Notes under the pieces: model-generated
Databases searched by the model: none
What the model was told of the DNA's origin: nothing
Seen by the model: the letters and a program-made list of their open reading frames with translations, nothing else
Source: Alphaproteobacteria bacterium
GTDB taxonomy: Bacteria > Pseudomonadota > Alphaproteobacteria > Rhizobiales > Beijerinckiaceae
Reading direction: 5' to 3'
Assembly: GCA_016869595.1 (NCBI GenBank)
Contig: VGDT01000030.1
Span: 1-35,602 of the forward strand
DNA: 35,602 nt
Shown: piece after piece, positions 22,717-30,789 of the stretch
Numbering within the stretch: position 1 is the first letter of the stretch
Layout: each line of letters begins with the position of its first letter
Program-made: the position numbers and the translations under genes

Positions 22717-23112
22717 ATGGGCGCGCGCGGCGAAGTCAAGACATGGCAGTGCGGATCGACGGCAGTCACCCTGCTCGTCGCCTATCTGCTTGTTTTGCAA
22801 GGCTTCGCAATTGGCGTCTCGTTCAGCGGGCGCACTTCGGGCCTCTTCGCCAACGCGATCTGCTTTAGCAAGGCTTCTGGACCGCTCTCCGGCGATCCCG
22901 CGACCCCGGCGCGCCCGGCGCGGCACGGCGACGTCTGCTGCGTCGTGCATTGCGCCGGCCTTGGCGGGGCGACGGCGGCCTCGGCCTTCGTTGGCGAAAC
23001 GCCTCCGTCGGCGTCCTATGCGACGATCAACCTCGCCTTTGACGATGAATCCCTAAGTCCTGAAGCGGCGACCCCGCCGCTCGGCTCCCGCGCGCCTCCC
23101 GTCCTGATCTGA
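22717..23112 (+). CDS. DUF2946-like small membrane or exported protein
   Basis: A 131-aa protein with one N-terminal hydrophobic helix (about residues 15-35, VTLLVAYLLVLQGFAIGV). A cysteine pair-rich segment DVCCVVHC follows at about residues 73-78, and the tail ends SRAPPVLI. The hydrophobic helix, the CC..HC cluster and the terminal APP motif are similar to DUF2946 proteins, which are often found near metal or TonB genes; no function is established. There is no clear ribosome-binding site, so the start is uncertain. Confidence 0.6.
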   Translation: MGARGEVKTWQCGSTAVTLLVAYLLVLQGFAIGVSFSGRTSGLFANAICFSKASGPLSGDPATPARPARHGDVCCVVHCAGLGGATAASAFVGETPPSASYATINLAFDDESLSPEAATPPLGSRAPPVLI

Positions 23113-23283
23113 CGCTTTGCCGCAATTGCGGCGTCACGCCCCGAGACGTCGGCAAGCCGACGCCGGGAGGTTCAGATCAGCGTATCCGTCGTTTGTCAGC
23201 GTGCGTCGTAAAGCGAGCACGCGCCGTTCAGTCCTCAGACTGGCGGCTGCGACGAGCCATCGGACCGCCAGCGACTTGGGACC

Positions 23284-23736
23284 ATGGAACAGAAAACTCA
23301 TTTGGCGCCCCGCCTCGCTAAGAGGACGCGCCGCGCCGCATCAGGAGAGCGGCGCTGCTCCCATAAGGGGAAGCTCGCCGCCGTAAGCGAAGGGGGCATC
23401 CGCATTGCGCCCGAAGCGATCGCCGACCCTGCGCCGAGCCGCGGGCGGGTAGAAGTCGTCGAGACCTATTTCGACCACGACGGGCGACCCATGAAGCGCA
23501 AGAGCCTGGGCGCTGCCCGGGTGGCGCGCTTCTATGACGCCAACGGCAATAAGGTAGAAGAGGCCTATTTCAACGCCGAAGGGAAACCGATCGTCCGCAA
23601 GGACCTTGGCGCGGCGCGCATCTCCTGGCGTTATGACGACAGCGGCAATCAGGTCGAGGCCGCCCTGTTCGGCGCCGATGGCGCGCCTTTGCCCCGCAAG
23701 CGGCGCAGCGCCAAAGGGGCGTTCGACAGCGCCTGA
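23284..23736 (+). CDS. Hypothetical protein with two and a half 33-residue repeats
   Basis: This 150-aa protein has a basic N-terminus (residues 1-40) and, from residue 62, tandem repeats of 33 residues: 62-94 (begins YFDHDGRPMKRK), 95-127 (begins YFNAEGKPIVRK) and a partial third at 128-142 (LFGADGAPLPRK). Each repeat carries two x-D/N-x-x-G-x-x-V/P turns, like those of RHS/YD or MORN-type beta-hairpin repeats. No family could be named. The weak ribosome-binding site (GGGA before the ATG) leaves the start uncertain. It is convergent with the O-methyltransferase gene, 14 nt apart. Confidence 0.65.
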   Translation: MEQKTHLAPRLAKRTRRAASGERRCSHKGKLAAVSEGGIRIAPEAIADPAPSRGRVEVVETYFDHDGRPMKRKSLGAARVARFYDANGNKVEEAYFNAEGKPIVRKDLGAARISWRYDDSGNQVEAALFGADGAPLPRKRRSAKGAFDSA

Positions 23737-23750
23737 AGCCCCGAGACGGG

Positions 23751-24416
23751 TTATTTGACGCGCGCGATCAAAAAGCCGTCCCAACCCTTGGCGCCGACGG
23801 TTTGCACCGCCGTCGCCTCGACCCGCCGTTCGGCGGCGACCATTTCGAACAACGCGCGCGCCCCAAGCGCGCCGCCGTCGGTCTTGGCAAAGTCGGCGAC
23901 CGCGCCCTCTCGCACGACATTGTCGACGACGATGAGCGCGCCGGGCCGCGACAGCTTCAGCGCATAAGCGAAATAGGCGGCGTTGTTGGGCTTGTCGGCG
24001 TCGATGAAGGCGAGATCGAAGCGCCCCGCCCGCTCTGATTCAAGCAGCGGCAACATTTCGAGCGCGGGCCCGACACGCAGATCGACGCGCTCGCTCATGC
24101 CTTCGCGCGCAATATTGGCGCGCGCAACCTCAGCGTGCCGCGGATCGACTTCGAAGGTGACGACCTTGCCGCTTTCGCCCACCGCCCGCGCCAGCCAGAT
24201 CGTCGAATAGCCGCCAAGCGTGCCGATTTCGAGAATGCGCTTGGCGCCAATGGCGCTTGCGAGCAGATGCAGCAATTTGCCTTGCGGCGGCGATACATCG
24301 ATCGCCGGAAGATTTTCGCGCGCATTTGCGGCGAGCGTTTCTTCCTGCGCCTCGTCCTTTGAGATCAGCGCCGCAGCAATATAGTCGTCAACGCGACGCC
24401 AGTCTTCTTCCGCCAT
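23751..24416 (-). CDS. SAM-dependent O-methyltransferase (COG4122, caffeoyl-CoA OMT-like)
   Basis: This 221-aa cytoplasmic class I methyltransferase shows SAM motif I ILEIGTLGGYSTIWLARAV, with the Gly-rich loop. It also shows an acidic strand end VVTFEVDPRHAEVARANI and the metal-binding/catalytic segment LAFIDADKPNNAAYF followed by GALIVVDNVVREG, diagnostic for metal-dependent CCoAMT-type OMTs. The physiological substrate is unknown. It is divergent from the small exported-protein gene at 24613. Confidence 0.92.
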   Translation of the reverse strand: MAEEDWRRVDDYIAAALISKDEAQEETLAANARENLPAIDVSPPQGKLLHLLASAIGAKRILEIGTLGGYSTIWLARAVGESGKVVTFEVDPRHAEVARANIAREGMSERVDLRVGPALEMLPLLESERAGRFDLAFIDADKPNNAAYFAYALKLSRPGALIVVDNVVREGAVADFAKTDGGALGARALFEMVAAERRVEATAVQTVGAKGWDGFLIARVK

Positions 24417-24499
24417 GTGGCGCTTGCCTTTCTCTAAATAATTGACGCCGGCTTAATCGAATTTATTTGACATTGCGCAGCGTTTCACGCGTTGTCACC

Positions 24500-24524
24500 C
24501 TTCTCGCGCTTTGAACGCGAGAAG
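24500..24524. other. Hairpin in the divergent region before the 24613 gene
   Basis: A 9-bp perfect stem (CTTCTCGCG and CGCGAGAAG) with a 7-base loop lies 88 nt upstream of the O-methyltransferase start and about 90 nt upstream of the exported-protein gene. It lacks a T-run. It could be an operator or a repeat remnant. Confidence 0.4.
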
Positions 24525-24612
24525 CCGAAGGGCTGGATTGGCCGCATTCACGAGCCTCAGTCGGCGCTGCGGCGGATAATGCCGCCCATCGTTAACTGTG
24601 GGAGCATCAAGA

Positions 24613-24993
24613 ATGATCAAGATTGCTTTGACGACGACCGCGATCGGTTTGGCGATGTGCGTCGCCGCCGCCGCCGAGACCACGAAGTGGAACGCAACCG
24701 AAACCAACGCCGTCGGCATCAAGAGCGCGTCGGGGACCTGGACTCTCAATAACGACGGCGGCAAGCTTTCGGGATCCGCCAATATGCAGTTCGATAGCGG
24801 CAAGACGCTCGATTACAAGCTCGATGGGACGGCTGAAGGCGAGGTGTATACGATCAAGCTCGTCGATCGCACCGACGATAAGAAAAATTGCGTTTGGACC
24901 GGCAAACCCGCCGCCACCGCCAGCGGACGCGTGCTGAATGGCGATGTCAAATGCGACAATTCCAAATTCTCGATTCGCGTCGGCCTTCAATAA
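24613..24993 (+). CDS. Small exported protein of unknown function
   Basis: The precursor is 126 aa with a signal peptide (MIKIALTTTAIGLAMCVAAAA, cleavage likely before ETTKW). The mature part is a beta-rich domain with alternating polar residues (SASGTWTLNNDGGKLSGS, DYKLDGTAEGEVYTIKLVD) and two Cys that could form a disulfide (KNCVWTG and VKCDNSK). Start chosen at ATG 24613 (GGGAG SD eight bases upstream) over GTG at 24598. A strong terminator follows, so it is probably monocistronic. No family recognised. Confidence 0.82.
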   Translation: MIKIALTTTAIGLAMCVAAAAETTKWNATETNAVGIKSASGTWTLNNDGGKLSGSANMQFDSGKTLDYKLDGTAEGEVYTIKLVDRTDDKKNCVWTGKPAATASGRVLNGDVKCDNSKFSIRVGLQ

Positions 24994-25011
24994 GCGCCGA
25001 CTGCAAAAAGG

Positions 25012-25042
25012 AAACGCCGGCCTCAGGCCGGCGTTTTGTTTT
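25012..25042 (+). terminator. Intrinsic terminator after the exported-protein gene
   Basis: An 11-bp stem (AAACGCCGGCC and GGCCGGCGTTT) with a three-base loop (TCA) is followed by a T-rich tail (TGTTTT). It lies 19 nt after the stop codon. With the A-rich side on the other strand, it could also serve minus-strand transcripts ending at 25084. Confidence 0.88.
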
Positions 25043-25083
25043 GATGGCGTAGCTGATCGCGATGTTGAAGAACGCGAAAAAAA

Positions 25084-26922
25084 CTACGCCTCCATCGCCT
25101 CCAGCTCCGCAATCAATCCTTCGATCATTTCGAGGCCGATGTTCCAGAAAGCGGGGTCTCGCGCATCGAGCCCGAACGGCTTGAGCAATTCGTCGTATGG
25201 CTTAGCGCCGCCTGCTTCAAGCAAGGCGAAATAGCGCTCGGCGAATCCTTCATGCGCCTTCTGATAAACGCCATACAGCGAATTCACCAGGCAATCGCCG
25301 AATGCGTAGGCATAGACGTAGAACGGCGAATGGATGAAATGCGGGATATATGCCCAAAAGGTCTCATATCCCGGACCCAGGCGGATGGAAGGCCCTAGGC
25401 TTTCGCCTTGCACGCTCATCCATAATTCACAGATCTGATCTACTGTCAGCTCGCCTTCACGGCGCGCGTTATGCACCTTTCGCTCAAAGGCGTAGAACGC
25501 CATCTGCCGCACGACGGTGTTGAGCATGTCCTCAACTTTTGAGGCCAGCATCGCACGCTTTTGCGCCTTGTCAGACGCTTGCGCGATGAGCGCGCGAAAG
25601 GTGAGCATTTCGCCGAAGACTGACGCGGTTTCTGCGAGAGTCAGCGGCGTCGGGGCCATCAAGGCCCCCTGCCCGGCCGCAAGCACCTGATGCACGCCAT
25701 GGCCGAGTTCATGCGCCAGCGTCATCACGTCGCGCGTCTTTCCCTGAAAATTCAGCAGCACATAGGGATGCGCGGAAGGCACCGTGGGATGCGAGAAGGC
25801 GCCCGGCGCCTTGCCGGGGCGCACCGGCGCGTCGATCCAGTTTTTGTCAAAGAAACGCCCGGCGATCTCCGCCATGCGCGGCGCGAATCCATTGTAGGCC
25901 TCGAGCACGATGTCGCGCGCCTCGGGCCAGGAATAGCGCTTGGCGGGCGTCGCCGGCAGCGGCGCGCTGCGATCCCAATAGTCGAGCGCGTCCTTGCCGA
26001 ACCATTTCGCCTTGAGCTTGTAATAGCGATGCGACAAGCGCGGATGCGCGGTCTCCACCGCCTGTGCGAGCGCTTCGACGACCTCTCGTTCGACGCGATT
26101 GGAGAGATGGCGTGAATCGGCGACGTCCTGGAATCCACGCCAGCGATCCGAGATTTCCTTGTCCTTCGCCAAAGTATTGGTGATGAGCGAGAAGGTGCGC
26201 AGATTGTTTTTCAGCGTCGCGCCGATCGCCTGCGCCGCTTCGCGACGCGTCTCTTCGCGCGGATCCTGCATGAGATTGAGAACGGGCTCGATCGCAAGCT
26301 CTTCGTCCCCGACTTTGAAGCGCAGCGAAGCGATGGTTTCGTCGAAAAGGCGGTTCCAGGCGGCCGCGCCAGAAATGTATTTCTCGTGGAACAGCTCTTC
26401 GAGCTTATCCTCGAGTTCGTACGGCTTTTCCTTGCGGATGTCTTCGAGCCACGGCTTCCAACGCGCGAGCGGTTCCTTGCTGGCCGCGGCCATCAGGGTA
26501 GCGTCGTCCAGCCGATTGAGTTCCAGCTGAAAGAAAAGTAGCTGAGCCGAGGCGTTGGTGACTTTCTCCTGCACGTCGCCGTAGAATTTGGCTCGCGCGG
26601 AATCGGTCGTGTCGCCGCTATAGAGCAGGCCGGCGAAGGACATGAGCCGGCCGAGCAAGTCCTGCAGCGCCTCATATCGCTTAACCGCTTCGCCAAGCTC
26701 AGCGCTGGCGTTTGCGCCTTCCGCAAGCGACTGAAGCCGGCCGCGATAGTCCTTGCCGAATTGCGCGACATCTTGCGCCGCCTTGGCAAGATCGGCGGCG
26801 ACCTGCGGAGAATTGGGTCCAGGATAGAGATCGGCGAGATTCCATTCCGGCAACCGTTCGCCTGCTTGAGCGGGCGCAACGGTTTCGGCGATCGAATGGA
26901 ATGTCGAATGGGCGCTGAGCAT
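25084..26922 (-). CDS. pepF: Oligoendopeptidase F (M3B metallopeptidase)
   Basis: Cytosolic zinc peptidase that degrades oligopeptides, 612 aa from ATG at 26922. The zinc motif LAHELGHGVHQ (HExxH) is followed by a conserved glutamate in the ETASVFGEML segment. The RLGPGYETFWAYIPHFIHSPFYVYAYAFG segment is the substrate-binding region of PepF/M3B. An in-frame start at 27021 would add 33 residues (MPQVDPLW...) not seen in relatives; MLSAHSTFHSI is the better start. It is divergent from the membrane-protein gene at 27088. Confidence 0.92.
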   Translation of the reverse strand: MLSAHSTFHSIAETVAPAQAGERLPEWNLADLYPGPNSPQVAADLAKAAQDVAQFGKDYRGRLQSLAEGANASAELGEAVKRYEALQDLLGRLMSFAGLLYSGDTTDSARAKFYGDVQEKVTNASAQLLFFQLELNRLDDATLMAAASKEPLARWKPWLEDIRKEKPYELEDKLEELFHEKYISGAAAWNRLFDETIASLRFKVGDEELAIEPVLNLMQDPREETRREAAQAIGATLKNNLRTFSLITNTLAKDKEISDRWRGFQDVADSRHLSNRVEREVVEALAQAVETAHPRLSHRYYKLKAKWFGKDALDYWDRSAPLPATPAKRYSWPEARDIVLEAYNGFAPRMAEIAGRFFDKNWIDAPVRPGKAPGAFSHPTVPSAHPYVLLNFQGKTRDVMTLAHELGHGVHQVLAAGQGALMAPTPLTLAETASVFGEMLTFRALIAQASDKAQKRAMLASKVEDMLNTVVRQMAFYAFERKVHNARREGELTVDQICELWMSVQGESLGPSIRLGPGYETFWAYIPHFIHSPFYVYAYAFGDCLVNSLYGVYQKAHEGFAERYFALLEAGGAKPYDELLKPFGLDARDPAFWNIGLEMIEGLIAELEAMEA

Positions 26923-27087
26923 GGCGGGGAACCACAATATGGGCGGCTCCAGCAAGCGGAGGCGCGAGGATCGGGACAAGCCTAATATGGCAAGAGGCCA
27001 AAGGGGATCAACCTGCGGCAAGGGTCGGCGCCCGGGCGCGTTGCGGCTATAACAATGTGGCAGCGAGAGAATCAGCTGAGGTGCGCG

Positions 27088-27870
27088 ATGGCGGGAGAGA
27101 CCGATTTTCTCAGTTCGCTCACGTCGCGTTACGCCACGGCGCGCGGCCTCTTTACGCGCGTCTCAACTTTCCTCAACAAGGCGACCTTCAAGATCAAGCG
27201 CGGCTCGCCGAACGAGACGATCGACGAGATCGCAAGACGGTTCAAGACCGACGACTATGATCGTCTGACGCTGAAGGAGCTTGCCGAGACCAGGAAAGGC
27301 GCGGCTTTCATCGACGAGAAAGCACAAGACATAAACCGCGCGAGCTTTCATCGCTCCGCCTTCGCGCTTAATGCGTTTACGCATCTCTTTTTCGTCGACC
27401 TCGCCGCGCAACTGTCCTTCTCCTTGCTCACGCTCAAATTCGCCTTTGCGCTGGCCAATGTCCTTCTCGCCCTGCTCGCGCATTCCTCCGTGCGTCAGAG
27501 CTATCGCGCGCTGCTCGCGGGACCGAATGCGCTTCCGCCCAAACGGCGACTCTGGGGCATGTTTACAAATCCCGCCTATAACCGCGCGGTGAAGAAGAAC
27601 TCGCGCAGCTATGCGCAGAGCGCCTGGGAAGAAAAATCGCTGTTTCGTCCGGCCTATTTTATCAATGCCGCTGTGATCTTTCTCGGCGCGCAATTCATCA
27701 TTCCGCCGGATCGGCTGATCTTTCCCTTCAGCTTCATCGTCGGGAAAATATCCGCACTGTTCACGACGCTGGTCATGGCGTTCGACCTCTGGCGCGGGAT
27801 TCGCGCCGGCGACGCGGCGCGAATCGCGCGCGAAAGGGAAGTTTCGGTCTATCGCGATCTCGACATCTGA
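27088..27870 (+). CDS. Membrane protein of unknown function
   Basis: This 260-aa protein has a charged N-terminal half with a cytosolic helical region, then a hydrophobic helical pair (about residues 95-145, FTHLFFVDLAAQLSFSLL and beyond) and another pair near residues 195-240. A positively charged loop, KRRLWGMFTNPAYNRAVKKNS, lies between them. A GAGGTG ribosome-binding site four bases before ATG 27088 favours this start over 27055. No family was recognised. It is convergent with the lytic transglycosylase gene, 9 nt apart. Confidence 0.75.
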   Translation: MAGETDFLSSLTSRYATARGLFTRVSTFLNKATFKIKRGSPNETIDEIARRFKTDDYDRLTLKELAETRKGAAFIDEKAQDINRASFHRSAFALNAFTHLFFVDLAAQLSFSLLTLKFAFALANVLLALLAHSSVRQSYRALLAGPNALPPKRRLWGMFTNPAYNRAVKKNSRSYAQSAWEEKSLFRPAYFINAAVIFLGAQFIIPPDRLIFPFSFIVGKISALFTTLVMAFDLWRGIRAGDAARIAREREVSVYRDLDI

Positions 27871-27879
27871 ATCGAACAG

Positions 27880-29100
27880 CTATCGGCCGCGCAGCCGCGC
27901 CAGAACTTCTTTCGTCGCAAAGCCGTCGGCCGGCTGTATGCCTTCGCTCAATTGAAAGGCATGGATGGCGTTGCGGCTTGCGCGGCCGAGCTTGCCGTCG
28001 AATGTTCCGCGATAGAAGCCGCGCTCGGTCAAGAGTTGCTGCATCGCCTTGACGTCCGCGGTCGACAGCGGCGCGACCTTCGGCCAGGGCTTAAGCGGAA
28101 TGTCGCGTCCGGCGATGCGGTCGGCGAGCAGCGCGACGGACATCGCATAGGCGTCGGACGTGTTGTATTGGCGGATGACTTCGAAATTGTCGGTGATGAG
28201 AAAGGCCGGGCCGTTTGCGCCCGCCGGCAGATAAAGGCTGGCGGCGCCGGCCGCCGGAAGCGCGCCGCCATCGGCGCGCGTGACGCCGAGCTGCCGCCAG
28301 CGGGCGAAGTCGAGATCAAACGCCGCATAGTCGAAACCCTCGGGCAGCCGAACTTCGACGACGGCCGGCAACCCAGCGACCCATCCGGATTTCGCCAGGA
28401 AGTTGGCGATCGAGGCGACGGCGTCGGCGCGCGAGCGCCAGATGTCCGGCGCGCCGCCGTTCTCGTCGCTTTCCGCATATTTGAGATAGGCGGAGGGCAT
28501 AAATTGCGGCTGCCCCATCGCGCCTGCCCAAGAGCCGCGCAATTGCGCGCGCGTCGCATAGCCCTTTTCGAGCATCACCAGCGCAGCGACGAATTCCTCG
28601 ACGAAGGTCTCGGCGCGATGGCCCTGCCAGGCGAGCGTCGCCAGCACGCGCAGCGCGTCGGCGCCGCCGGCCGCCGTTCCGAAATTGCTTTCGACGCCCA
28701 GAATGGCGACGATGATCTCGCCCGGAACGCCGCGCCGCGCCTGGGCGCGGCCGAGCGGTCCCGCCAGCTCGGCGGCGACAGCGCGGCCTCGAGCGACGCG
28801 ACTATTCGTCACAGCCCCGGCGAGATAGGCGGGGATCGAGACGATGAATTCAGCCTGGGCGCGGGGCTTTGCGAGAACCGAAGGGTCCGGCTCAAGCCCC
28901 GCTATCGCGGCGTCGAAAGTCTCGCGCGAGACGCCCGCCGCTTGAGCCGAAGGCCACAGCCCCTGCAAAAACGCCTCGAACGTATCGGCTTTGGCGCGAA
29001 CCTTGGCAAGCAAAACGACGCTGAGCGCGCAGGCAGAAGCGCTAAGAATTCGGCGCCGAGCGATCGGCGCGCTAAGTATTGGCGCAAGGCGCCTTGTCAT
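27880..29100 (-). CDS. Lytic murein transglycosylase (MltB type) with PG-binding domain
   Basis: Periplasmic enzyme that cleaves the glycan strand of peptidoglycan to give 1,6-anhydro-MurNAc ends. The 406-aa protein has a signal peptide or anchor (about 18-38), then the SLT_2/MltB domain with the catalytic glutamate in AILGVESNFGTAAG (E137) and the WAGAMGQPQFMPSAYLKYA segment. A C-terminal peptidoglycan-binding repeat (about residues 345-404, LTERGFYRGTFDGKLGRASRNAI) follows. A ribosome-binding site AAGGA precedes the ATG at 29100. It is divergent from irr, sharing the intergenic promoter region. Confidence 0.93.
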   Translation of the reverse strand: MTRRLAPILSAPIARRRILSASACALSVVLLAKVRAKADTFEAFLQGLWPSAQAAGVSRETFDAAIAGLEPDPSVLAKPRAQAEFIVSIPAYLAGAVTNSRVARGRAVAAELAGPLGRAQARRGVPGEIIVAILGVESNFGTAAGGADALRVLATLAWQGHRAETFVEEFVAALVMLEKGYATRAQLRGSWAGAMGQPQFMPSAYLKYAESDENGGAPDIWRSRADAVASIANFLAKSGWVAGLPAVVEVRLPEGFDYAAFDLDFARWRQLGVTRADGGALPAAGAASLYLPAGANGPAFLITDNFEVIRQYNTSDAYAMSVALLADRIAGRDIPLKPWPKVAPLSTADVKAMQQLLTERGFYRGTFDGKLGRASRNAIHAFQLSEGIQPADGFATKEVLARLRGR

Positions 29101-29152
29101 GAGCCAATCCTTTGCTGCTTCTTTGGAAATATTACACCTTCCGCCATTTCGT

Positions 29153-29181
29153 TTGACAGGGGCATGGCGCTGCCTTCTACT
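29153..29181 (+). promoter_or_regulatory. Sigma70-type promoter for irr
   Basis: TTGACA at 29153-29158 is a perfect -35 element; after 17 nt TCTACT (29176-29181) is a moderate -10. Transcription would begin near 29188, giving a leader of about 47 nt that contains the seven-codon ORF at 29215. No clear iron-control element was recognised. Confidence 0.6.
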
Positions 29182-29214
29182 GAAAAAAGCTATTACAGGA
29201 ATAGGGAGCGAGTG

Positions 29215-29238
29215 ATGCTCGCCTGTCGCGAAGAATGA
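29215..29238 (+). CDS. Seven-codon leader ORF overlapping the irr start
   Basis: ATG at 29215 is preceded at 6 nt by GGGAG (29204-29208), the best ribosome-binding site in this stretch. The frame reads MLACREE and stops at TGA 29236-29238, which overlaps the irr ATG (29235-29237) as ATGA. The irr start itself has only a weak ribosome-binding site. Translation of irr may therefore depend on coupling to this leader. That it is translated is inference. Confidence 0.4.
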   Translation: MLACREE

Positions 29239-29717
29239 CTCATCAACCTTCGACTACCAGTTTCGACCGTTCGATCAAACTGCGCGATCAATCCCCAGAG
29301 AGCGCGACGAAGGTCTCGGACCTCAAAGCGCGGCTGCGCGGCGCGGGTCTGCGTCCAACCGTTCAGCGACTCGCTCTGAGCCGGCTGCTGTACGGCAACG
29401 GCGACCGGCATGTGAGCGCCGAAGCTCTGCACGCAGAAGCGCGCGAAGCCGGTCTGACAATGTCGCTCTCCACGGTCTACAACACGCTCAATCAATTCGC
29501 CGAAGCGGGTCTGTTGCGCGAAATCGCCGTGCAGGGACCCCGCACCTACTTCCATACGCGCACCTCGCCGCATCATCATTTCATGGATGAGGCGACGGGC
29601 CGCATGTTCGACGCGGCCGATGGCTCAGTCGAGTTTGCGCGACTGCCGGCGCCGCCGGAAGGGATGGAAGTCGTCGGCTGCGACGTGATCATCCGCATTC
29701 GCCCGAAGAGAGGGTGA
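29235..29717 (+). CDS. irr: Fur-family iron response regulator (Irr-like)
   Basis: This 160-aa transcriptional regulator of the Fur superfamily has a winged-helix DNA-binding domain (about residues 30-105): LRGAGLRPTVQRLALSRLLY and TMSLSTVYNTLNQFAEAGLLREI. It is followed by a His-rich SPHHHFMDEATG that matches the heme-responsive HHH region of Irr, and a dimerisation domain. The Cys-metal site of canonical Fur is absent (no CxxC pair). Irr in Rhizobiales is degraded in the presence of heme and represses or activates heme and iron genes. Assignment to Irr rather than Fur/PerR is by motif. Confidence 0.82.
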   Translation: MTHQPSTTSFDRSIKLRDQSPESATKVSDLKARLRGAGLRPTVQRLALSRLLYGNGDRHVSAEALHAEAREAGLTMSLSTVYNTLNQFAEAGLLREIAVQGPRTYFHTRTSPHHHFMDEATGRMFDAADGSVEFARLPAPPEGMEVVGCDVIIRIRPKRG

Positions 29718-30073
29718 GCGACGGACCGCCGCAAGACGGGCGATGGCGTTTTCTGCGCGGCGCATGGCTCGCCTATGCGATAGCGACTGTCGCTCTCTCG
29801 ATCGCCGTTCTCGCGATCTATGTCACAGCCTACGACGATTACGATCTGTCGGAGCGCTTGCACGCCACAGGACGCTTCACGCGCCAAGCGATGCGCGCGG
29901 TCTCATTTCCGCTTGGAGCGCCGACCGGATGGCTCCTCAATCCTCCGCTCGAAAAGAGCTTCGGCTGCGGCGACGAAAACGAGCCCTGCGCAGTGTTCGT
30001 CGCCTGGAACACGCATTTCGCCGCGCTGCTGGCGCAGATCGTTCTGCTGCGCTGGCTCATTGCACGACGGTGA
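29714..30073 (+). CDS. Small membrane protein of unknown function
   Basis: This 119-aa protein has a GTG start that overlaps the irr stop (GTGA), so it is probably co-translated with irr. One N-terminal hydrophobic helix (about residues 18-42, LAYAIATVALSIAVLAIYV) and a C-terminal one (about 97-118) flank a hydrophilic middle with two Cys (SFGCGDENEPCAV). Both termini may face the cytosol. No family recognised. The convergent peroxiredoxin gene ends 13 nt further on. Confidence 0.72.
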   Translation: MSDGPPQDGRWRFLRGAWLAYAIATVALSIAVLAIYVTAYDDYDLSERLHATGRFTRQAMRAVSFPLGAPTGWLLNPPLEKSFGCGDENEPCAVFVAWNTHFAALLAQIVLLRWLIARR

Positions 30074-30086
30074 TTAGACGCGCAAC

Positions 30087-30638
30087 TCACTTCGCTTGCG
30101 CGTCGCGCCACTGCTTCACGACGGCGAGCGCATTCTGAATATGCTTCGTCGCGCCGGAATCCTCGACGACCGAAAGAATCTTGCCGTCTGGCGCGATGAC
30201 ATAAGAGATGCGGTTGGCGAACATCGCGCCGGCGACCGGAACCTTGAAGGCCGCGTCATAGGCGTTGATGACCTTGAAGTCGGGATCGGCGCCGACGGGA
30301 AATTTATCCCTGCACTCTGTCGATGAGAATTCGCGCTGCGTGGCGATCTTGTCGCTCGATACGCCGATGACGCTCGCGCCCATGGCTGCGAACTGCTCCA
30401 TGGCTTCGGCGAATTCATGCGCCTCGACGGTGCAGACGCTCGTGAACGACTTCGGATAGAAATAGAGAACGACCGGACCTTTTTTGAGCGCCTGGCTAAG
30501 CGAGAAGGAGAAATCCTTGCCGCCTTGCGCCGCCCAAAGAGTGAAGTCCGGCGCGACGTCGCCTGGCTTGAGAGCGGCGAGCGCGGCGCTCGAAACAAGC
30601 GTCAATAAGGCGGCGGCGATGGCTCCGATGGCTCTCAC
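30087..30638 (-). CDS. Periplasmic peroxiredoxin (AhpC/TSA, BCP-like)
   Basis: Thiol peroxidase that reduces H2O2 and organic peroxides; 183 aa. A signal peptide (about 21 residues, ending LAALAA region) implies export. The thioredoxin-fold core has VVLYFYPKSFTSVCTVEA with peroxidatic C69 in TxxC, and a second Cys C109 in STECRDKFPV that could resolve the sulfenic acid. The start is GTG at 30638, with GGAG six bases upstream. It is divergent from phaC. Reductant partner not identified. Confidence 0.88.
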   Translation of the reverse strand: MRAIGAIAAALLTLVSSAALAALKPGDVAPDFTLWAAQGGKDFSFSLSQALKKGPVVLYFYPKSFTSVCTVEAHEFAEAMEQFAAMGASVIGVSSDKIATQREFSSTECRDKFPVGADPDFKVINAYDAAFKVPVAGAMFANRISYVIAPDGKILSVVEDSGATKHIQNALAVVKQWRDAQAK

Positions 30639-30725
30639 AACGATCTCCTAACCAGTCGGGATTCCTTCACAAGGAAATGATAGCGCTTGGCTTCCCGGCC
30701 AAGCCGGCGAAAGCCTCTGCTATGT

Positions 30726-30754
30726 TTGCAGTGCAGCATTATCCTAAATATGAT
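30726..30754 (+). promoter_or_regulatory. Strong promoter for phaC
   Basis: TTGCAG (30726-30731), a 17-nt spacer, and TATGAT (30749-30754) form a good -35/-10 pair about 36 nt upstream of the phaC start. The -35 region includes CTGC-N7-GCAG followed by TGCAG (30717-30736), which recalls TGC-rich binding sites of the PHA regulator PhaR, although the spacing differs from the published consensus CTGC-N3/4-GCAG. Confidence 0.65.
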
Positions 30755-30789
30755 CAGAATCCATCGAACGCCCGGCTTAAAGGAAGCTG

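Noticed and set aside
27952-29238. 428-codon frame antisense to the lytic transglycosylase
   Set aside because: Shadow of the minus-strand gene; only its last seven codons are of interest, as the irr leader ORF.
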